From Acetobacteraceae bacterium (GTDB taxonomy: Bacteria > Pseudomonadota > Alphaproteobacteria > Acetobacterales > Acetobacteraceae), in contig CANJJS010000024.1 in the NCBI GenBank assembly GCA_947474705.1, positions 1 through 59,946 of the forward strand: a DNA stretch of 59,946 nucleotides, in the 5' to 3' direction. This document shows positions 50,047-57,120 of this stretch, piece by piece. The position numbers and the translations under genes are program-made. The notes under the pieces are model-generated. The model did no database searches, was not told the DNA's origin, and worked only from the letters and a program-made list of their open reading frames with translations. Position 1 is the stretch's first letter; each line of letters starts with the position of its first letter.

Positions 50047-50254
50047 GCCCGCCTCTCAACACCTCCATGGCACCCGGCGAGATCCAAGACGTCGCCGGAA
50101 TCCGCCCGTTCCAGGTACCGCGAACCATGAAAACCGCCCATGCCGTCTTCCGGCGGCATGGCCAGAGGCCGGTCTTCGGCCGCCCCGACCATTTCCGTCT
50201 CGCATCCCGAAAAAAAAGATTGTCACGGGCACTTGGATTCCGCACCGAGAGTAT

Positions 50255-50283
50255 TTGATTTTGGGCACGGAGCACCCTATTAT
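50255..50283 (+). promoter_or_regulatory. Sigma70-like promoter of the OmpA-family gene
   Basis: TTGATT (50255-50260), a 17-nt spacer, then TATTAT (50278-50283) is a near-consensus promoter, about 45 nt before the start codon. AAGGAGG at 50315-50321 is the ribosome site. Confidence 0.7.
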
Positions 50284-50328
50284 CCAACTCACCAAGATTT
50301 ATTCCATGCCGATCAAGGAGGTTTTACC

Positions 50329-50970
50329 ATGCGCGGGTTCATGAAGCCCATTGCCGCCGTTCCCTTCGCCATGCTGGCGTCGTTGGGATTGAGCGGGACC
50401 GCGTCGGCCCAGCAATCGGCCGACCAAATCATCTCGGCGTTGAAGCCCAGTGGCAACCTCGCCTCCGGCTCCACCCGAGGCATCAAGCTCGGCGGCGGCG
50501 CCGCGCCGCAGGCCGCGCCCGCCCCGGTGGCTCGCCCGGTTTCCGTCGCGCCGTCGGCGCCACGGGTGGAACGCCAGGCACCCGCCCGGCCGGCTCCCGT
50601 CGCCGCGGAACCCGTCTCCGGGCCATCGGTGAACCTAACGGTCAACTTCCCGAGCGGTTCCTCCGACCTCACGCCCGCCGCTCGCGCCTCCCTCGATGCC
50701 CTGGGCAAAGCCCTCTCGTCCAGCGAACTGGCGAACTTCCGCTTCCGGATCGAAGGCCACACCGACAACGTGGGCTCGCGCGACGAAAACCTCGCGCTGT
50801 CGCAGCGCCGCGCGGAAGCCGTCGTGGCCTATCTCACCAGCCAGTACAGCGTCCAGGCCGGACGGCTCCAGGCAGCCGGGATGGGTCAGGAACGCCCGGT
50901 CGTTGAAACGGCCCCGCAAACCCCGGAAGCGCGCAACCGGCGTGTCCAGGTGATCAACCTCGGCACCTAA
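50329..50970 (+). CDS. OmpA-family peptidoglycan-binding protein
   Basis: A 213-residue periplasmic protein. Signal peptide MRGFMKPIAAVPFAMLASLG is followed by cleavage after ASA (residue 27). Then come a Pro/Ala-rich stretch of about 70 residues and a C-terminal OmpA-like domain with FPSGSSDLTPAARASLDAL, RIEGHTDNVGSRDENLALSQ RRAEAV and EARNRRVQVINLG. There is no beta-barrel, so it is a soluble or loosely attached cell-wall binder. It is expressed from its own promoter and has a terminator, inside the T6SS region. TssL already has such a domain, so its T6SS link is positional only. Confidence 0.9.
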   Translation: MRGFMKPIAAVPFAMLASLGLSGTASAQQSADQIISALKPSGNLASGSTRGIKLGGGAAPQAAPAPVARPVSVAPSAPRVERQAPARPAPVAAEPVSGPSVNLTVNFPSGSSDLTPAARASLDALGKALSSSELANFRFRIEGHTDNVGSRDENLALSQRRAEAVVAYLTSQYSVQAGRLQAAGMGQERPVVETAPQTPEARNRRVQVINLGT

Positions 50971-50998
50971 AGCACGAACAGGGAATACACCGAAACGA

Positions 50999-51026
50999 CG
51001 CGCGGGCCCGGCCCGCGCGTTTTTTT
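50999..51026 (+). terminator. Rho-independent terminator after the OmpA-family gene
   Basis: CGCGCGGGC-CCG-GCCCGCGCG, a perfect 9-bp stem, followed by seven T residues. Confidence 0.93.
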
Positions 51027-51202
51027 GCGATCTGGCGGATTGCCTCATGTGTCTCGCCCACTGATATCGCGCTTGCCCTCCCACGGCACGTAAGGCATCC
51101 TCAGCGCGTTCAATCGCGCTCCGATTCTCGCCGCCACGCGAAGTGGCCGCGCAAACGTCCAACAGGAATCCAGGCCTCAACCATGCTCATGACGATGCCA
51201 GG

Positions 51203-52444
51203 ATGCCGGCCCCAATAGACGAAGACGCCACCATCCGGGTGGCACCGTCCGCGAATCCGGCGAGCGCGCGCCCCGTGGAAGCCGCCGCCGCGAACAGCCC
51301 GCCAGCCGCGCCTCCCGCCGCCGCGCCGGGCCCGGCCCAGAAAACGAACCGCGCGGTACCGATTGCCGCTGCCGTGCTCCTGACCATGGGCGCGGGCGCC
51401 GGCTGGTTCTTGTGGCCGGCCGCCACGCCGACCCGCTCTCCCGATGCCGCGCCCCTTCCCGCCTCGCCAGGTCCGCTCGCGCTCCAGACCCCGCCCGCCG
51501 GACCGCAATCGCCGCCCATCGCCGAGCCCCCCACGCCAACACCAGCGACCGGAAACCCAACGCCACCGTCCGTCGCGGAAAATCCTGGATCGCCGCCAAT
51601 GCAAGGCCGGCCCAGTCCGGCATGGCCGCGAGATTTCCAAATTGAGATCGCCGACGAACAGCGCATCCGCGATCATCGGGTTCCCGCTGCCGGCCCCTCC
51701 TTGTCGGTCTTCCGCTTCGCGCCCAATCCGCGAGTCCTGGTTCTGGTGTTCGCGTCGTTGCGCGAACAAGGCAACATGCTGAACCGCGCGGCCGCCTTCG
51801 TGGAAAAGGCCAACCAGCCGCATGACCGGGTGCTCACCGATCCGGAACTGGACGCCGCCATCCGCGCCGGCGGCGATACCGTCGAGACATTCTATTATGG
51901 CCACGATTATGGCGCGCCGGATTTGACTCGTTTTTTCGCGCTCGCCGATCGAGCCAGTGTGCGGCTGACCGAAGAGGAGGAAGCGCTACGCCGCCTGCTG
52001 GCCCGGGAACGATGGTTCGAGCCCAACGCGATTGGCGGGCTCCTGTCCATTCCCCAGATCGGCGCCGATTCGCACGTCACGCCGGACGCGCGCGCCGCGA
52101 TCCTGCACCACGAATTGTCGCACGGCGAATATTTCACCAACCCCGCTTACGCGGCCTTCGTCCGGAAGTTCTGGAACCAAACTCTGACAGCGGGCGAGCG
52201 CGATCGCATGCGGCGCTTTTTGCTCTCGCTGGGCTACGAGCCGGGGCTGGAGCATGTCGTGGAGAATGAAGCCCAGGCCTATTTGATGTTCACGGAAAGC
52301 GCGGATTTCTTCACGCCGGAGATGGTTGGCATGACTAAGGCGCGGCTGACCGAATTGCGTAACACCTTTTACCGGGCCATGCCGGCAGGGTGGTTACGCG
52401 ACGATCTGGGCGGCGCCATCGCCGCCGCCACGAAGCGGCACTGA
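51203..52444 (+). CDS. Membrane-anchored protein with an HExxH zinc-peptidase motif, T6SS-linked
   Basis: A 413-residue protein from ATG 51203 (a GTG at 51143 would add 20 residues). The short N-terminal cytoplasmic tail carries DEDATIRVAP (Thr10); one helix spans about 51-71 (AVPIAAAVLLTMGAGAGWFL); a Pro-rich linker follows; the rest should be periplasmic. HHELSH at 302-307 gives HExxH, with ENEAQAYL at 354-361 placing Glu356 as a candidate third ligand of a gluzincin-like site. I do not recognise the family; peptidase activity is inferred from the motif only. The gene lies between ompA-like and ppkA, converging on ppkA with a 6-nt gap. The tail resembles the TssL phospho-site. Confidence 0.78.
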   Translation: MPAPIDEDATIRVAPSANPASARPVEAAAANSPPAAPPAAAPGPAQKTNRAVPIAAAVLLTMGAGAGWFLWPAATPTRSPDAAPLPASPGPLALQTPPAGPQSPPIAEPPTPTPATGNPTPPSVAENPGSPPMQGRPSPAWPRDFQIEIADEQRIRDHRVPAAGPSLSVFRFAPNPRVLVLVFASLREQGNMLNRAAAFVEKANQPHDRVLTDPELDAAIRAGGDTVETFYYGHDYGAPDLTRFFALADRASVRLTEEEEALRRLLARERWFEPNAIGGLLSIPQIGADSHVTPDARAAILHHELSHGEYFTNPAYAAFVRKFWNQTLTAGERDRMRRFLLSLGYEPGLEHVVENEAQAYLMFTESADFFTPEMVGMTKARLTELRNTFYRAMPAGWLRDDLGGAIAAATKRH

Positions 52445-52468
52445 CGCGGTTTATTTCAACCGCGTTTC
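52444..52468. terminator. Bidirectional hairpin between convergent HExxH and ppkA genes
   Basis: ACGCGGTT-TATTTC-AACCGCGT is a perfect 8-bp stem (52444-52465) overlapping the last base of one gene and the last codons of ppkA; TTTC follows on the plus strand. It probably ends the plus-strand transcript and may also act on ppkA. Confidence 0.6.
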
Positions 52469-54484
52469 AATGGGCATGGCCGTCGCGGTGATGCGCGCGC
52501 CGCGCGCTTTCGCCGCTTCCACGGCTTTTTTCAGATCCGCCAAATAGGTCACCGCCTTTTCCACGTTCGCGGTCCGGGGACGGTCGAACAGCGCGTCCTC
52601 CGACATCACCGCGATGATCAGATCGGTTCCATAGGGTTCGTCGACCTGCCAGCCGCGATTGTTCGGGCCTGGCTCGCCCAGCGTGACCTGTTCCCCGGGT
52701 TCGAAGGTTCTGGGCCGATCCGCGGCCAGACGCTCCTTCGGATCGCCGAGTTGCGGATACAGATGCTGCACGTTGCCTTCGCGGTCGATGTAATCCACAT
52801 GCAGTTCGCCCCGGAAGTCGCCCATGGTCAGGCGCGGGCGGATATACTCGTCCTTTGGCAACCAGGCTGGATCGCCGGCGAGCCGCAGGGTCAGGCGAGC
52901 ACCGGTCTCGCCGAAAGTTTTGGCGATGGGACGGAGCGTATCGATCCAGGCGCAGAAGACCTGATCGACCTGCCGGACCCGCGGATTGGGCGACGGGCGC
53001 CCCAGGTTCACGCCACCGATTTTCTGGCGGATCGCGTCGATCGCGGACTTTCCACCGGTGCCGGTCAGCAACGCCAGGCCATCGCGCACATCGCCGTCGA
53101 ACAAGGAGCACGAAAGCCGCTCGAGGTAGCCCGCGATGTCGCGCCGCGCGAGGTCCGCCATTTCGGCGGGCGTGGGTGGCGGCGGCACAACCGCGACCGG
53201 CGGGTTCGTGGGCGGTGGCTGCACCACAGGGGGTGGGACGACGGGCGGTTGAACCACGACCGGCGGCGACGAAACGGGCGGCTGGGTCACCGGTGGCTGC
53301 GTTACGGGCGGCTGAGCCACCGATGGCTGCGTTACCGGCGGCTGCGTCACCGGCGGTTGGCCAACGATCGGCGGTGACGGCTGCGGTTGCGGCTTTGGCG
53401 TTGGGCCGGGCGCGAGCAGGAAATACCCAAGCCCCCCCAGGATCGCGAGGCCTCCGGCCCCCGCACCAAGGATCAATGGCAGCTTCGATGACTGCCCCGC
53501 CGTGTTCGCCCCCGCTGTGGGACGTGGGGGCGGCGGCGGAATCACCGCCGAGGCGATCGACGCGACCGACATGTTCGACGCAGGTCCCGCCGCGACGGGC
53601 GCGGGCGACGACATCATGGTCGCGTCGGCGTCGGGTTCGTCCGGCGCGGCACCCGCCGCCGGACCGTTCATCGCGACGCGAATCGCCGCCATGAAGTCCG
53701 CCGCCGAGGCGAAACGATCCTCCGGCCGCTTCGCCATCGCCTTTTTCACCACGCCGTCGAAAGGTCTCGGCGCGGTCACGGAAATCTGCGATGGCGACGG
53801 CGCTTCGGTGTTCAGCGCCTTATGCATGATCGCCGACATGCTGCCTTCGAACGGCCGCTCGCCGGTCAGCAATTGGTACAACAATACGCCCGACGAGTAG
53901 ATGTCGGACCGCGAATCGACGACCTGGCCCATGAACTGTTCGGGCGACATATAAGCCGGCGTCCCCAGCACCGTCCCGGCCTGAGTCATCGACGAACTCT
54001 CGATGCGCGCGATGCCGAAATCCGCGATCTTCGCCTGCCCGCCCTTTGTCAGCATCAGGTTCGCGGGTTTGATATCGCGGTGCACGACGCCGCGTTCGTG
54101 ACTGAACTGCAACCCCGCGAGCAGGTCTTCCATGATTTGCGCGATCGTCGTCAGCGGGAACCGTTCTTTCTTGTCCAAAAGGTTCTTCAGCGACGGCCCG
54201 TCGACATATTCCATGACGATGTAGGCGAGGTCCTTGGTCTCGCCATAATCGAACACGCCGACGATGTTGGGATGTGTCAGCCGCCCGGCGGCCTGCGCCT
54301 CACGCCGGAACCGCGCGATTTCCTCGGCGGTTTCCTCGTCCGCTTCTTCCGGCAGGCGGACGGTCTTGATCGCGACGATCCGTTCGATGACCGGATCGAA
54401 TCCTTCGTAGACGGTCCCCATGGCGCCTTTTCCGAGCGTGCGCCTGATCGCGTATTTACCAAGGGTTTCGACCGCCTGGGACAT
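52451..54484 (-). CDS. ppkA: T6SS-associated Ser/Thr protein kinase PpkA with DUF4384-like periplasmic domain
   Basis: A 677-residue membrane kinase. The kinase domain (about 10-270) is complete: GKGAMGTVY loop (18-26), VAIK Lys40, HRDIKPANLM with Asp137, DFG at 155-157, GTPAYMSPEQ. The juxtamembrane linker carries DEPDADATMMSS (Thr289), then one helix (335-357), a Pro-rich stalk with PPVTQ repeats, and a C-terminal periplasmic domain with two cysteines (LSCSLF, VFCAWID) and a DUF4384-like core (GELHVDYIDREGNVQHLYP). PpkA phosphorylates T6SS components to trigger assembly. On the minus strand it follows the CHAT lipoprotein gene by 43 nt, so it probably shares that transcript. TagH, PppA and TagF on operon A support the T6SS role. 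Confidence 0.93.
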   Translation of the reverse strand: MSQAVETLGKYAIRRTLGKGAMGTVYEGFDPVIERIVAIKTVRLPEEADEETAEEIARFRREAQAAGRLTHPNIVGVFDYGETKDLAYIVMEYVDGPSLKNLLDKKERFPLTTIAQIMEDLLAGLQFSHERGVVHRDIKPANLMLTKGGQAKIADFGIARIESSSMTQAGTVLGTPAYMSPEQFMGQVVDSRSDIYSSGVLLYQLLTGERPFEGSMSAIMHKALNTEAPSPSQISVTAPRPFDGVVKKAMAKRPEDRFASAADFMAAIRVAMNGPAAGAAPDEPDADATMMSSPAPVAAGPASNMSVASIASAVIPPPPPRPTAGANTAGQSSKLPLILGAGAGGLAILGGLGYFLLAPGPTPKPQPQPSPPIVGQPPVTQPPVTQPSVAQPPVTQPPVTQPPVSSPPVVVQPPVVPPPVVQPPPTNPPVAVVPPPPTPAEMADLARRDIAGYLERLSCSLFDGDVRDGLALLTGTGGKSAIDAIRQKIGGVNLGRPSPNPRVRQVDQVFCAWIDTLRPIAKTFGETGARLTLRLAGDPAWLPKDEYIRPRLTMGDFRGELHVDYIDREGNVQHLYPQLGDPKERLAADRPRTFEPGEQVTLGEPGPNNRGWQVDEPYGTDLIIAVMSEDALFDRPRTANVEKAVTYLADLKKAVEAAKARGARITATAMPIETRLK

Positions 54485-54527
54485 TCCTGGTTTCCGAACA
54501 GTTTGAGTGCGGTGTTCTTACCCCATG

Positions 54528-57119
54528 TTATAGCCGGGACGAAACAGTACTCCTGCCGCCCGTTTCGCCGCCTTCGCCGATCACCGCGAACGGCGCCCAG
54601 AAAAATGGGTGCGCGATGTCCGGGGACAGGTCGCCGGTGGACGCTTTGGCCAGCAATTTCAACTGCGCGTCGCGAATTGCCCCGGTGACGCCCTGCCCAG
54701 GGTTCTCCTTCATCCCGTTGATGGTGAGGACGACGAGGAGGGCGGCGATCTGGTCGTTCACTTCCCAATGGGTCACCAGCAACGACCGGGCCTTCGCGAA
54801 GAAGAAAGACCGCGCGAGGCCCGAGAGGCTTTCGCCGGCGCCGCCGCCTGGGCCGCCCGAGTTACAGGCCGACAGGATCACCAAGTTCGCGTCGAGGTCG
54901 AGGCCGAGCAGACGCGACGCGCCCAGCAAAGCGCCCTTCGCGTCGGGCGCGCCGGGCGGCGGCGAGGTCACGATCGCCGCCTCGGTCTGGCAGTTCAGGT
55001 CCGTCGGCAGCAGCGCGTGGGCCGCGAAGTGCAGGATCTTGTAGTCCTTGAGGGGAGTCTTCATCACCTGATCGGAGGTGAAGGAATCGGCCAGCAACGT
55101 ATCCGCCGGCGCCGCGTTCAACACCGAGCGCGCCGTTTCCAGTTCCTTGATCGCACCCGGCAAGGGCGGCAGCGAGGCCAGCAGCCGTCCGCTGTTACCG
55201 CAAGGTCCGGTCGGGAAGCTGCGTTGCGCCTGGGCGATGCTGACCGGCTTGAAAGCACCGAAGCCAAACCACTGTTTCGTCGCGGCCGAGTTGTTCGCGA
55301 CCTTGCGCAGGCTGACGAAGTTCGTCGCCGCCGGCACATGGGTGATGGTCGCCTGTCGCACCAGCCACGGCGCCGTCGCCAGCTTGTCGGGCTCGGCCGG
55401 TCCGGTCAGCAACACCTCGAACGGAATCGACAGCAACGGACCGGTCGGCGCGATGACCAGCGACGTCGCACCCACCAGCTTCGGCGCCAGTCCGCCCAGC
55501 GTCAGCGCATAGAGTTCGCGTGTCTTTTCGATGTCGAAGACCGGCAAAGAGGTGGGCTGCGTCTTTTCAATGCTCGCCCGCACCGCCTTGACCAACGGCC
55601 CAATGCGCGCGGAGCCCCCGTCGATCCGGGAGATTGAGATGGATCCATCGCGCAGGACGAACGTCCAGCCGCTGTCCTTGCTGAGGAACAAAGCGACGAA
55701 GGCCTCATTCGGACGCAGCGTGGCGAAGATTCGGCTGGCCGGCACGACGTCCTGAACGAGCTGTTCGTAGTTTGGCGACAGCTCGCGCACACGTTTGTCG
55801 GCCTGTGCCAGTTCCGCCTGGCGCTGATCCGCCTGTTGTTGCAACAACGTGACCTGCTCGGCCGCCCGCCCGGCGGCGCCCTGGCCGATCGTATCGAGCG
55901 CGCGGTAAATACGGTCGATGTCGCGTTTCAGGTCGTCCCGAAGTTTCAGGGCCTTGCCGATTTCCGGATCGCGGGCGTTTTCCGCCAGCGAGGCGCTGGC
56001 CTGCGCGATCTGACGGCTGGTGATGGTGCCCTGCGCGACCTGCGCGGCCAGGAACATATCCGCCAGCCCGCCGCCCAAAAGTCCGCCGCCCGAGGCATAG
56101 GCATCGAGGCAGGGCGCCATGAGATCGGGCGAGGTCCCCGACCCGATCGCGATCAGGGTCTTGACCGCGCGTTTGCAACTCGACAGCGCCGCGCCCGGCC
56201 GTCCCGCCCGCATCAACTGCCCGCCAAGGATCAACCCCGCCTCGGCCGACGGTTTCGTGCCGGGCAAGGCCACGTCGAAGGCGTCGTCGGATCGGGTCAG
56301 ATCGTTCAACGCCTGTTCCTGGCGTGTCTCCTGGCCCGAGGCCGTCACCCCGGACGTCCGCAGCACCCGTGCGAACACGCTCGGACGGCCAAGATCGTTC
56401 CCGGATGCGATGCGCGCGGCATAGGATGTCAGCGAACCCGCTTCCTCGGCGCGGCCCAGATCCCGCAGCGCGATCGCGCGGTAACGCAGAACCTCGATCA
56501 AGCCGAGCAACGCCGGCTGGACCGCCGGGTCGGTGTTCAGCAGGCGGAAGCTGTTGGCGCTCTTGCCCCGCTCACCGGCGTTGGCATCGAAACGATTGCG
56601 CGATGGGGGCTGCGACGGGGGACGGCTCAGCGCCTCGTTCGGAATCAGCGCGGTATAGGACACCTGCGCCGCGGCCAGCAGCGCCTCGGCGTCCTGAGGC
56701 TTCTTCTGGATCAGCATATGCACGCCGCGATAATGCAGCAGACGCGCTTTCAGGCCTCGATCGGCGGAGGTCCGCAGCACGCGCTCCGCCTCCGCGAACT
56801 GCGCCTCCGCCTGCGGGGTCTGTCCGGAACTGGACAATTGCAACGCGAGCGACATCATCGGCAGCGCCAGCCTGGGCGAGTCGTTGCCAAAGGCGCGCCG
56901 CTGCTCGGCCAGCGCGTCGCGGAACCGCGACTCCGCCTCCGCCGGCCGTCCAGCCAGATTGGCGCGCGTCCCCTCCGCCATCAGCTTTTCGAACGCTTTG
57001 CTCTCCGTGGCCGCGGCCCCCGGCGCTTGCGCCTCGACCCTGTAGTCCGACGCGGCGGGCCGGTCGCACCCGGCCAGCAGCGGAACCAGGGCGGTCAACG
57101 CGGAAAGCAGGATGCGCAT
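54528..57119 (-). CDS. CHAT-domain protease lipoprotein with helical-repeat region
   Basis: An 863-residue lipoprotein. The signal MRILLSALTALVPLLAGC gives the lipobox LAGC with Cys18 and Asp at +2, which in E. coli causes inner-membrane retention. A long TPR-like helical region follows (AEGTRANLAGRPAEAESRFR, AEAQFAEAERVLRTSADRGL), then a coiled segment (LLQQQADQRQAELAQADKR). The C-terminal CHAT domain shows the caspase-like dyad: HFAAHA with His701 and VILSACNSGG with Cys752, plus GLARSFFFAKARSLLVTHWE. It should be a periplasm-facing cysteine protease if active. It starts 1 nt after the exoprotein stop, a pairing also known to me from cyanobacteria. The start at 57119 was chosen for the lipobox. 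Confidence 0.9.
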   Translation of the reverse strand: MRILLSALTALVPLLAGCDRPAASDYRVEAQAPGAAATESKAFEKLMAEGTRANLAGRPAEAESRFRDALAEQRRAFGNDSPRLALPMMSLALQLSSSGQTPQAEAQFAEAERVLRTSADRGLKARLLHYRGVHMLIQKKPQDAEALLAAAQVSYTALIPNEALSRPPSQPPSRNRFDANAGERGKSANSFRLLNTDPAVQPALLGLIEVLRYRAIALRDLGRAEEAGSLTSYAARIASGNDLGRPSVFARVLRTSGVTASGQETRQEQALNDLTRSDDAFDVALPGTKPSAEAGLILGGQLMRAGRPGAALSSCKRAVKTLIAIGSGTSPDLMAPCLDAYASGGGLLGGGLADMFLAAQVAQGTITSRQIAQASASLAENARDPEIGKALKLRDDLKRDIDRIYRALDTIGQGAAGRAAEQVTLLQQQADQRQAELAQADKRVRELSPNYEQLVQDVVPASRIFATLRPNEAFVALFLSKDSGWTFVLRDGSISISRIDGGSARIGPLVKAVRASIEKTQPTSLPVFDIEKTRELYALTLGGLAPKLVGATSLVIAPTGPLLSIPFEVLLTGPAEPDKLATAPWLVRQATITHVPAATNFVSLRKVANNSAATKQWFGFGAFKPVSIAQAQRSFPTGPCGNSGRLLASLPPLPGAIKELETARSVLNAAPADTLLADSFTSDQVMKTPLKDYKILHFAAHALLPTDLNCQTEAAIVTSPPPGAPDAKGALLGASRLLGLDLDANLVILSACNSGGPGGGAGESLSGLARSFFFAKARSLLVTHWEVNDQIAALLVVLTINGMKENPGQGVTGAIRDAQLKLLAKASTGDLSPDIAHPFFWAPFAVIGEGGETGGRSTVSSRL

Positions 57120-57120
57120 G

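Noticed and set aside
50221-50250. A sigma54-like GG/GC pair upstream of the OmpA-family gene
   Set aside because: The spacing between the GG and GC elements is 12 nt instead of 10, and a good sigma70-like promoter lies just downstream.
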